NCBI GenBank assembly: GCA_025922795.1
Contig: JAICHC010000240.1
Coordinates: 1 to 5,429, forward strand
Length of the DNA: 5,429 nt
Source of the DNA: Candidatus Binatia bacterium
GTDB lineage: Bacteria > Desulfobacterota_B > Binatia > UBA9968
Reading direction: 5' to 3'
How positions within the stretch are numbered: the stretch's first letter is position 1; every line of letters starts with the position of its first letter. The translations under genes and the position numbers were made by a program. This document shows positions 1 to 5,429 of the stretch, in pieces. Under the pieces are notes generated by a model. The model had not been told where the DNA came from. It did not search any database and saw only the letters and a list, made by a program, of their open reading frames with translations.

Positions 1-2276
1 AGGCATTCACGGTGCACGGCTCTGTGATGATGTTTCTTTTCGCGATCCCGGTTTTTGAGGCGATCGCGGTCATCTTTCTGCCGCAGATGCTCGGTGGGCG
101 CGACCTGCCGTTTCCGCGCTTGTCGGCCTTCGGCTTTTGGTGCTTTTTGCTGGGAGGGATTTTTTTATGCGGCTCGATCTTTTTTAACGCCGCGCCGCGC
201 GGCGGCTGGTTTATGTACCCGCCGCTGACATCGACCTATCAATCCGGTATCGGAGCGGACATCTGGCTCCTGGGGTTTTCGTTCATCGAGATTGCCGCAA
301 TCGCCGCCGCCGTCGAAATGATTGTCGGCTCGCTGCTGACCCGGCCGCCGGGGATGCGTATCAATCTTGTGCCGCTCTACGTCTGGTACGTGCTGGTGGC
401 GGCGGCGATGATTCTGTTCGCCTTCCCTCCGCTCATCGCGGGCAGCATGCTGCTCGAAGTCGAGCGCGCCTTTCACTGGCCGTTTTTCAATCCGGGCGGC
501 GGCGGCGACCCGCTTTTGTGGCAGCATCTCTTCTGGCTTTTCGGCCATCCGGAGGTCTACATCATCTTTTTGCCGTCGGTCGCGTTGATCGCGATGATCG
601 TGCCGACTTTCGCACAACGGCCGATTGTCGGCTACAACTGGATCGTGCTCGCGGCGGTCGGCACGGGTTTTCTAAGTTTCGGGTTGTGGGTTCATCATAT
701 GTTCACCACCGGGCTGCCGGGCATCTCGATCGGCCTGTTCTCGGCGGCTTCGCAGGCGGTGGCGCTGCCGACGGGCGTGCAGATTTTCTGTTTCATCGCG
801 ACGTTGGCGGCCGGGCGCGTGGTGCATTCGGTGCCGATGCTGTATGCGTTCGGCAGCCTGGTCATCTTCGTGCTCGGCGGACTGACCGGGGTAATGGTAG
901 CGGTGGCGCCTTTTGATTTTCAAGCCCATGACAGTTTCTTCGTGGTCGCCCATTTTCATTACGTGCTGATCGGCGGCGCGCTTTTTCCGATCCTCGCGGG
1001 TTGCTCTTATTTTTTCCCGCTGATCAACGGCAAAATGCTCTCGGATAAACTTGGAAAGATCGCTTTCTGGTTTGCGTTCACCGGCTTCAATATCGCTTTT
1101 TTACCGATGCACTTGACCGGCCTGCGCGGCATGCCGCGGCGCGTCTTCACCTATCCGGCCGGGATGGGTTTCGACACACTCAACCTCATCTCAACCATCG
1201 GCGCGTTTATCCTGGCGACGGGTATTGCGGTCGTCTTTTGGGACCTCGTCCGCCCGAAAAAAAAGCAGCCCTATGCAAAACGAAATCCGTGGCAGGCCGG
1301 AACACTGGAATGGACGCAGGAGATGCCCGGCCAGCCGTGGGGCATTCGCTCGATCCCGGAGATTGACAGCCGCTACCCGCTCTGGAATCAGCCCAATTTC
1401 ATGCGCGACGTGGACGAAGGGCGGTTCTACCTCCCCGATGCCGAAGAATTGAGACGCGAAACTATTATCACCTCGGTCATCGACGCGCAGCCCCGGCAGT
1501 GCGCGCGCCTGCCGGGGCCGACATTCATCACGTTCTGGGCGGCGCTGACGACCGGCGGCTTTTTCATCTTTGGCACTTACCATTGGTGGACACTGGCGCT
1601 GGTCAGTCTGCTGGTCGCTCTCGGCGTGATCATCTACTGGGTATGGACCGGGACTGCGCTTATTCCTGAAAAGGAAGAGAAGGATGTAGGCTTGGGTTTA
1701 ACCTTGCCGCTTTATATTTCGGGCCCGCAGTCCGTCGGCTGGTGGGCGGTTTTTATTACGATGATGGCGATGATGAGCGCTTTCATGTCGCTCATCTTCG
1801 GCTACTTTTTCTTCTGGACCGTCCGCAATGACTTTCCTCCTGATCCGGCTTCAGGGCCGGGCATCTTCTGGCCGTCACTGGCCGCCGTGCTGCTGCTCGG
1901 AGGCTGGGCTATGACCTTGCTGGCGCGGCGCTTGAACAAAAAGGATCGCGCCATTGGTTTCTATTTCGGAATAGTGGTGGCGGTGGTTTTCGCCATCGCT
2001 GGCGGGGTGGCGCTCCTCGCCGGCCCATGGTTAACCGGTTTGGATCCGGCTAGCCACGTCTATCCCGCGACGGTGTGGATACTGGTGATCTGGACCGCGA
2101 GTCAAACACTGGTCGGAGTGATCATGCAGCTCTATTGCATAGCGCGCCGGATCGCAGGACGAATGACGGCGCGCTACGACATCGACATCTGTAATGTGGC
2201 ACTTTACTGGCATTTCACCGTGCTTACGGCAGTCATCACCGTAGCGGTAATCGCCGGTTTCCCATTGGTGGCGTAG
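1..2276 (+). CDS. Cytochrome c oxidase subunit I-III fusion, 5' partial
   Basis: Catalytic core of a proton-pumping haem-copper oxidase in the cytoplasmic membrane, reducing oxygen to water. The frame is open to the left edge (codons for A-F-T precede the GTG at 12), so that GTG is internal and helix I is missing. Numbering from codon 12: H2 and H316 fit the low-spin haem ligands, H314 the haem a3 ligand, and H179, H228 and H229 the CuB ligands. GHPEVYI carries E181 (D-channel glutamate) and Y183 (the Tyr cross-linked to His). D31 in GGRDLPFPR matches the D-channel entry Asp. Helices II-XII end near residue 412. A hydrophilic linker (NPW..GTLEW, about 415-500) leads to seven further helices ending in YWHF, the subunit III signature, so this is a I-III fusion. 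Oddities: Q257 replaces the K-channel Lys (PTGVQIF), and M587 lies where subunit III normally has Glu. Ligands and fold mark a genuine A-type-like oxidase; the exact subclass is uncertain. Confidence 0.95.
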   Translation, partial: AFTVHGSVMMFLFAIPVFEAIAVIFLPQMLGGRDLPFPRLSAFGFWCFLLGGIFLCGSIFFNAAPRGGWFMYPPLTSTYQSGIGADIWLLGFSFIEIAAIAAAVEMIVGSLLTRPPGMRINLVPLYVWYVLVAAAMILFAFPPLIAGSMLLEVERAFHWPFFNPGGGGDPLLWQHLFWLFGHPEVYIIFLPSVALIAMIVPTFAQRPIVGYNWIVLAAVGTGFLSFGLWVHHMFTTGLPGISIGLFSAASQAVALPTGVQIFCFIATLAAGRVVHSVPMLYAFGSLVIFVLGGLTGVMVAVAPFDFQAHDSFFVVAHFHYVLIGGALFPILAGCSYFFPLINGKMLSDKLGKIAFWFAFTGFNIAFLPMHLTGLRGMPRRVFTYPAGMGFDTLNLISTIGAFILATGIAVVFWDLVRPKKKQPYAKRNPWQAGTLEWTQEMPGQPWGIRSIPEIDSRYPLWNQPNFMRDVDEGRFYLPDAEELRRETIITSVIDAQPRQCARLPGPTFITFWAALTTGGFFIFGTYHWWTLALVSLLVALGVIIYWVWTGTALIPEKEEKDVGLGLTLPLYISGPQSVGWWAVFITMMAMMSAFMSLIFGYFFFWTVRNDFPPDPASGPGIFWPSLAAVLLLGGWAMTLLARRLNKKDRAIGFYFGIVVAVVFAIAGGVALLAGPWLTGLDPASHVYPATVWILVIWTASQTLVGVIMQLYCIARRIAGRMTARYDIDICNVALYWHFTVLTAVITVAVIAGFPLVA

Positions 2277-2293
2277 GAGCATTTTTTAATTTC

Positions 2294-2320
2294 GTATTTT
2301 GGATTGCCGATTTTGGATTA
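2294..2320 (+). repeat. AT-rich TTTTGGATT repeat, copy 1
   Basis: The sequence contains TATTTTGGATT, then GCCGATTTTGGATTA: two TTTTGGATT units separated by a few bases. It begins 17 bases after the oxidase stop codon. The same units recur at 2901-2934 in the same orientation and at 2457-2489 in the opposite orientation. Its function is unknown. It resembles the low-complexity interspersed intergenic repeats found in many environmental genomes. Confidence 0.7.
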
Positions 2321-2456
2321 TTCGGAAGGAGATTAGACACCTCGATGGATTATGGAATCTGCGTAGTTTCACTAGGCAATAGCAGCGAAGTTTTTGGATG
2401 TTCCATCGTCGTCAGTCTCGGTCTGCAAATAACCCTCTCACGGCACGGCGCCCGAA

Positions 2457-2489
2457 CAATCCAAAATCGAAAATCGAAAATCCAAAATG
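2457..2489 (-). repeat. AT-rich TTTTGGATT repeat, copy 2 (inverted)
   Basis: On the + strand this reads CAATCCAAAATCG, then AAAATCG and AAAATCCAAAATG. Its reverse complement has two TTTTGGATT-like units separated by GATTTTC units, and aligns with copy 1 after a small gap. The copy ends in an ATG (2487-2489), which creates an upstream alternative start for the small membrane-protein gene. Copies 1 and 2 could pair as the arms of a long-loop hairpin. Confidence 0.7.
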
Positions 2490-2504
2490 CAACGGCACGT
2501 GGCC

Positions 2505-2885
2505 ATGGCGACTCATCTGCCTGAGGAAAACGAAAGTCTGTGGTTGCTCACGGCTTCGCCGGTGATCTGGGCCGCGCACTTGCTCTTGTGCTACGTCACC
2601 GGCGCGATCTGGTGCGCCAAGGTCGTCGGACTCGGTGGCTCGCTTGATACCACACGGGTCGCGATATTCTTCTACACGTCGGTGGCGCTCGTTGCCATTG
2701 GGATCATCGGCTGGATCGGCTACCGCAGGCATAGCTTGGGAAGTGCGACCCTGCCGCACGATGACGACACGCCGGAGGATCGACATCGCTTCCTCGGTTT
2801 TGCCACCTTGCTGCTCTCGGCATTGAGCGCCGTGGCTGTTTTGTATGCCGGGCTCGTCGCCGTCTTCATCAGGAGCTGCTACTGA
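2505..2885 (+). CDS. Small three-helix membrane protein of the oxidase operon, unknown function
   Basis: I cannot name this 126-residue protein. It has three predicted membrane segments: about 12-37 (with W22, H25, C29, W36 and C37), 52-72 and 97-121. A charged loop between the second and third segments carries ATLPHDDDTPEDRHRF. There is no signal peptidase site or known cofactor motif, although the helix-1 His and the two Cys could bind metal or haem. It lies between the subunit I-III gene and ctaG on the same strand, so a role as a small oxidase subunit (a subunit IV analogue) or assembly helper is plausible but inferred. An in-frame ATG at 2487 would add six residues, but it is formed by the repeat and neither start has a clear ribosome binding site. 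I chose 2505 (MATHLPEE). Reading frame integrity, hydrophobicity pattern and context support a real gene. Confidence 0.8.
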   Translation: MATHLPEENESLWLLTASPVIWAAHLLLCYVTGAIWCAKVVGLGGSLDTTRVAIFFYTSVALVAIGIIGWIGYRRHSLGSATLPHDDDTPEDRHRFLGFATLLLSALSAVAVLYAGLVAVFIRSCY

Positions 2886-2900
2886 AATGCAGAGCTCTCG

Positions 2901-2934
2901 TCGATTTTGGATTTTGGATGTTGGATTCTCGATT
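2901..2934 (+). repeat. AT-rich TTTTGGATT repeat, copy 3
   Basis: Contains GATTTTGGATTTTGGAT followed by GTTGGATTCTCGATT, in the same orientation as copy 1. It begins 15 bases after the stop codon of the small membrane-protein gene, much as copy 1 begins 17 bases after the oxidase stop. It lies in the intergenic gap before ctaG. The ctaG frame is open through it from an ATG at 2907, but the repeat-encoded residues (MDFGCWILD) look spurious. Confidence 0.7.
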
Positions 2935-2981
2935 TGCTCCGGAGCCGGTGGGAGCGAATCATTGTCGACGGTGTGTCCACG

Positions 2982-3647
2982 ATGAATCCGCGTGGGATGC
3001 AGGACCGGAGCATCAGCCGCTCGCTTTGCTTCTCGCTTGGGGTCGCCATACTCGCGGCGGTCTGGTTAGGACCGCTCCCGCAGCTCGCACGCCAGGCGTT
3101 CTTTGCGCACATGTTGATGCACATGGGCGTCGTCGCGGTGGCCGCGCCGCTCCTGGCGCTTGCGATTGCCGGCGGCCGATTCGACCTTGCACGAAGAGCT
3201 CCGCGGCTGTTCGCGCCGATTCAGGCATCGGTCGTTGAACTTGTGGTCGTGTGGGCTTGGCACTCACCGGGACTGCATCATGCGGCGCGCCACGATATTG
3301 CGATGTTGATCCTGGAGCAGGGGATGTTTTTTATCGCGGGAGTTTTCGTGTGGCTGTCGGCCTTCGGCGGCGATTTTCTGAGCCGCGGGAGTCGGAGCGC
3401 CGCGGGAATCCTGGCGCTGCTCCTCACCGCCATGCACATGACCTTGCTCGGCGCGCTGCTCGCCCTCAGTCCGCGGCCGCTTTATGCGCATATGGAAGGG
3501 TACTCGGAGCTTACAGCTATCGATGATCAACACCTCGGCGGCGCGATCATGCTTCTGATCGGCGGCCTCTCCTATCTTCTTGGCGGTCTCTGGCTGACGG
3601 GTCGTTTGCTGCATGACCCGCTGCTCACACCGCCGGAGCGCGCCTAA
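2982..3647 (+). CDS. ctaG: Cytochrome c oxidase assembly protein, CtaG family (caa3 type)
   Basis: Integral membrane assembly factor of the caa3_CtaG family, involved in maturing the copper centre of haem-copper oxidases. The 221-residue product shows about six membrane segments. Family-like features are a first helix ending WLGPLPQLAR, then FAHMLMHMGVVAVAAPLLAL with closely spaced His and Met residues (H43, H47) that suit copper handling, WAWHSPGLHHAAR, a helix with AMHMTLLGALLALSPRPLY, and DDQHLGGAIMLLIGG near the C-terminus. The frame is open from an ATG at 2907, but the first 25 residues of that version are translated from repeat DNA. I prefer ATG 2982 (MNPRGMQDRS); GTG 2973 and ATG 2997 are alternatives. 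No strong ribosome binding site settles the choice, though GGTGGGAG lies at 2947-2954. The gene's end overlaps the start of the cytochrome gene, which argues for co-translation. Confidence 0.88.
   Translation: MNPRGMQDRSISRSLCFSLGVAILAAVWLGPLPQLARQAFFAHMLMHMGVVAVAAPLLALAIAGGRFDLARRAPRLFAPIQASVVELVVVWAWHSPGLHHAARHDIAMLILEQGMFFIAGVFVWLSAFGGDFLSRGSRSAAGILALLLTAMHMTLLGALLALSPRPLYAHMEGYSELTAIDDQHLGGAIMLLIGGLSYLLGGLWLTGRLLHDPLLTPPERA
3635..3638 (+). promoter_or_regulatory. Ribosome binding site for the triheme cytochrome gene
   Basis: GGAG inside the last codons of ctaG, eight bases before the ATG at 3647. That ATG shares its A with the ctaG stop (TAATG), an arrangement typical of translational coupling. 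It supports the 3647 start over any later in-frame start. Confidence 0.6.
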
Positions 3648-4951
3648 TGCAGCGATTCAGGAGTCTCGTCTTGATCGCCGCATTCTCGGCAGGGGCCGTA
3701 CTCGCGCTGGTTCGACTCTTCGAGAGAGCGGCGACGAGTGGTCGCAATACTCAGAGAGGAAATCAAGGGCGCAATGCAAAGCGCTGGGTATTTAAAATTG
3801 CCGCTTTTCTCCTCGTGGCCGCGTTCGGCGGTTTGTTGTTTGTGACCTCGGGAATCATGCCGATCAAAGCCAGCTCCCGCCACTGGGCGATTACCGCATG
3901 GTTTCTCAACTTTGCCATGCGCCGATCCGTCGTTACCCATTCGCTCGGAACCCGGGTGCCGGCGCTCGACGATGTCGCTCTCGTGGCGAAAGGCGCAACT
4001 CATTACGAATTTGGTTGCCGCCCCTGCCATGGCAGTCCGGATTTCGCGCAGCCGGCTATTGCGCAGAAAATGACGCCGCCCCCCCCTCACCTCCCTTGGG
4101 TCATTCCCCAGTGGCAGGCAAAGGAGCTTTTTTATATCGTCAAGCACGGGGTCAAGTTCACCGGCATGCCGGCGTGGCCGGCGCAGCAGCGCGATGACGA
4201 GGTCTGGGCAGTGGTCGCGTTTCTGCAGAAGCTTCCCAATCTCACGCCGGGACAGTATCAGGAACTCGCGCGCGGTAAGAAAGCCTCCGGCGCGGTTATC
4301 GATGAACTCTCGGGCCCGAACAACCCGCCGCAAGCAGTTGGCGAAAGCTGCGCGCGCTGCCATGGCTTGGATGGCGGCGGCCGAGGGCTGAGCGGTTTTC
4401 CTATACTTGCGGGCCAACGGCCAACCTATCTCTTCGCCTCCCTTCTGGCGTACGCTCGCGGCGAGCGCCACAGCGGAATCATGCAACCCATTGCTGCGGG
4501 ATTAAGCGCCCAAGACATGCGCGAGATCGCCCGTTACTATGCAAATTTAGCGGGGCTATCATCGCCGCGGGCTGTAGGGGCAGGTTTGAAACCTGCCTCT
4601 ACAATTTCCTCGTCGGTTTCCGGGAATCGTCACGATAGGCGGGATGCCTCGGCCATCGAGCGCGGTAGAGAAATCGCGATGCGCGGCATGCCGAGCCAAC
4701 GCCTGCCAGCTTGCGCCGCGTGCCATGGTCCCAGCTCTACTCCTCGCAATCCGATTTATCCCCAGCTTGCCGGACAATATGCGGAGTATCTCGCGCTGCA
4801 GATCACGCTGTTCAAAAAAGGCAGCCGCGGCGGCACGCCTTATGCTCACCTCATGCGCCTGGTTGCAAGCCGGCTGACGCCGGAACAGGTCCATGACGTG
4901 ACGCGGTACTACGCATCGCTCGGTTCGACCACTGAATCGCCCGCGCAGTAA
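3647..4951 (+). CDS. Membrane-anchored triheme cytochrome c
   Basis: Electron-transfer protein of 434 residues with three covalent haem c sites: CRPCH (C124, C127, H128), CARCH (C235, C238, H239) and CAACH (C356, C359, H360). Likely distal ligands are M174 (TGMPAW), M279 (GIMQP) and M403 (HLMR). The first domain resembles a cbb3-type monohaem cytochrome domain (KELFYIVKHGVKFTGMPAW..DDEVWAVVAFL). The second and third resemble paired class I c4/c553-type domains, each ending in a YYA-type motif. An uncleaved anchor near residues 46-69 (KRWVFKIAAFLLVAAF) would place the haems in the periplasm. The 44 residues before it, with another hydrophobic stretch, look like an extension. The linker at residues 310-319 is encoded by a palindromic repeat. 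Coupling to ctaG and operon position suggest it donates electrons to the upstream oxidase, or acts as a subunit of it. No CuA motif is seen, so it is not an ordinary subunit II. An eight-C run lies at 4079-4086 within the frame. Confidence 0.93.
   Translation: MQRFRSLVLIAAFSAGAVLALVRLFERAATSGRNTQRGNQGRNAKRWVFKIAAFLLVAAFGGLLFVTSGIMPIKASSRHWAITAWFLNFAMRRSVVTHSLGTRVPALDDVALVAKGATHYEFGCRPCHGSPDFAQPAIAQKMTPPPPHLPWVIPQWQAKELFYIVKHGVKFTGMPAWPAQQRDDEVWAVVAFLQKLPNLTPGQYQELARGKKASGAVIDELSGPNNPPQAVGESCARCHGLDGGGRGLSGFPILAGQRPTYLFASLLAYARGERHSGIMQPIAAGLSAQDMREIARYYANLAGLSSPRAVGAGLKPASTISSSVSGNRHDRRDASAIERGREIAMRGMPSQRLPACAACHGPSSTPRNPIYPQLAGQYAEYLALQITLFKKGSRGGTPYAHLMRLVASRLTPEQVHDVTRYYASLGSTTESPAQ
4574..4602. 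repeat. 29-base palindromic repeat inside the cytochrome c reading frame
   Basis: Left arm GTAGGGGCAGGTTT, one central G, right arm AAACCTGCCTCTAC. All 14 positions can pair, with one G-U wobble. It is read in frame as VGAGLKPAST (residues 310-319), in the linker between the second and third haem domains. I recognise this outline (gtaggggc..gtttgaaac..gccc..tac) as resembling dispersed palindromic repeats in environmental bacterial genomes, with GAGxKPA as the translated hallmark. That resemblance is from memory and not checked by a search. In RNA it would form a very stable hairpin. Confidence 0.8.
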
Positions 4952-4958
4952 CCGGCGG

Positions 4959-5429
4959 GTGAACAAGAAACATTTTGTGTTGTCGTTCGAATCTTACTCT
5001 CTATGGCTAAACGCGCTCATTTTCCTGCTGGCGGCGGGGACGATCTGGTTTGCCGGGATGCGCCTCGAGCGGCACGCGGACGCGATCTCCGAACGAACCG
5101 GCTTGGGGCAGGCTTTTACCGGCTTGTTGCTCTTGTCGGTGTCTACTTCCCTCCCCGAAGTTGCGACCACCATTACGGCTGTCGCCCTGCTGAACAATCC
5201 CACTCTGGCTGTTTACAACCTGCTCGGCAGTGTGGCTCTGCAAACCGGTATCCTCGCTCTTGCCGATCGAGCGAAGCGTCGGTCCGGCGCGCTGACCTAT
5301 TTCAGTCCGCGCTTTGCCCTCCTCATTCAGGGCGTTGGACTGCTGCTTCTGCTCCAACTCACTATTGCCGGAGTCACCGCCCGGGGCGTACCGACCCTAG
5401 GTTCGGTCAGCCTATGGCCGGTTGTACTG
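4959..5429 (+). CDS. Sodium/calcium exchanger-family cation antiporter, 3' partial
   Basis: N-terminal 157 residues of a multi-pass membrane protein, open to the right edge. After a short N-terminus come a membrane segment (about 15-33, LNALIFLLAAGTIWFAGMRL), an amphipathic stretch (ERHADAISERTGLGQAF) and the first alpha-repeat of the calcium/cation antiporter superfamily. That repeat reads STSLPEVATTITA (residues 62-74, with E67 as the expected ion-binding acid) followed by NPTLAVYNLLGSVALQT (80-96). Further helices follow from about 112. Full-length members carry a second inverted alpha-repeat, which should lie beyond the window. The ion is not determinable: calcium, sodium or another cation. 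The start is GTG 4959, seven bases after the cytochrome stop codon. GTG 4977 is an in-frame alternative, and neither has a strong ribosome binding site. Close spacing suggests co-transcription with the oxidase operon, but a functional link is not evident. Confidence 0.82.
   Translation, partial: MNKKHFVLSFESYSLWLNALIFLLAAGTIWFAGMRLERHADAISERTGLGQAFTGLLLLSVSTSLPEVATTITAVALLNNPTLAVYNLLGSVALQTGILALADRAKRRSGALTYFSPRFALLIQGVGLLLLLQLTIAGVTARGVPTLGSVSLWPVVL

Larger units (their letters stand above)
2277..2504. other. Intergenic gap with AT-rich repeats
   Basis: This stretch between the oxidase fusion gene and the small membrane-protein gene is visibly richer in A and T than its neighbours. It holds two oppositely oriented copies of the TTTTGGATT-type repeat (listed separately). 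Between them is about 135 bases with a purine-rich AAGGAG at 2326-2331, but no convincing gene follows it. A T-rich stretch lies at 2282-2287 just after the oxidase stop codon, without a strong GC-rich hairpin before it. I see no clear sigma-70 promoter. Confidence 0.6.

Noticed and set aside
165..617. Antisense ORF opposite oxidase subunit I.
   Set aside because: The + strand frame has unambiguous oxidase ligands, and the antisense product is a charged low-complexity shadow.
2250..2290. Possible rho-independent terminator after the oxidase gene (CGCC...GGCG then a T-run).
   Set aside because: Only about four base pairs form across a long loop, and several bases separate the stem from the T-run. 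Operon continuity also argues against it.
2345..2524. A 59-codon + strand ORF from ATG 2345, preceded by AAGGAG at 2326-2331.
   Set aside because: The ribosome binding site is rather far from the ATG, the product has no recognisable motif or membrane segment, its C-terminal third is translated repeat DNA, and it overlaps the start of the next gene.
4079..4086. Run of eight C as a phase-variation tract in the cytochrome gene.
   Set aside because: It encodes a proline run that fits the haem domain, and the frame is intact on both sides. One tract of this length in GC-rich DNA is not enough evidence.
3644..4486. Long antisense ORF (280 codons) opposite the cytochrome c gene.
   Set aside because: It covers haem-binding motifs on the + strand, and its product is Arg/His-rich and without domains. 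This is the expected shadow of a GC-rich gene.
4940..4959. CCCGC / GCGGG inverted repeat at the cytochrome stop codon.
   Set aside because: A five-pair stem with a ten-base loop and no T-run after it. It is too weak to call a terminator, and it overlaps the next start codon.
1..5429. CRISPR array, tRNA, rRNA, insertion sequence or defence system.
   Set aside because: No regularly spaced repeats, no cloverleaf-like or rRNA-like segment and no transposase-like frame was seen. The window is filled by respiratory and transport genes.

Overview
The window is protein-dense, GC-rich bacterial DNA in which all supported genes read on the + strand. It carries the downstream part of a terminal-oxidase operon and the start of an unrelated membrane transporter gene. 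The genome looks like that of an aerobic or facultatively aerobic Gram-negative bacterium: it has a haem-copper oxidase with a CtaG assembly factor and membrane-anchored c-type cytochromes. Two kinds of short interspersed repeat are present, of a sort I associate with large environmental or soil genomes. I cannot assign a phylum from the sequence alone.

Layout: (1) From the left edge to 2276 runs a fused cytochrome c oxidase subunit I-III, missing only its extreme N-terminus. The haem a, haem a3 and CuB ligands are present. Two positions usually conserved in A-type oxidases are changed: the K-channel lysine motif reads PTGVQ, and the glutamate of the subunit III helix is replaced. (2) 2277-2504 is a non-coding gap with AT-rich TTTTGGATT-type repeats in opposite orientations. 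(3) 2505-2885 encodes a small three-helix membrane protein of unknown function. (4) 2901-2934 holds a third repeat copy. (5) 2982-3647 encodes a CtaG-type oxidase assembly protein. (6) 3647-4951 encodes a membrane-anchored triheme cytochrome c whose start codon overlaps the ctaG stop codon by one base. Its reading frame contains a 29-base near-perfect palindrome, translated in frame between the second and third haem domains. (7) From 4959 to the right edge runs the N-terminal half of a sodium/calcium-exchanger-type cation antiporter that starts with GTG.

How the parts fit: subunit I-III reduces oxygen and pumps protons, CtaG helps deliver copper to the CuB site, and the triheme cytochrome is a plausible electron donor or subunit. 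The small membrane protein is a candidate accessory subunit. Subunit II with the CuA site, or a cytochrome replacement for it, is not in the window and is expected upstream. The antiporter probably does not belong to the oxidase pathway. The most notable observations are the palindromic repeat domesticated inside a coding sequence, the inverted AT-rich repeats that bracket the small gene, and the missing K-channel lysine.
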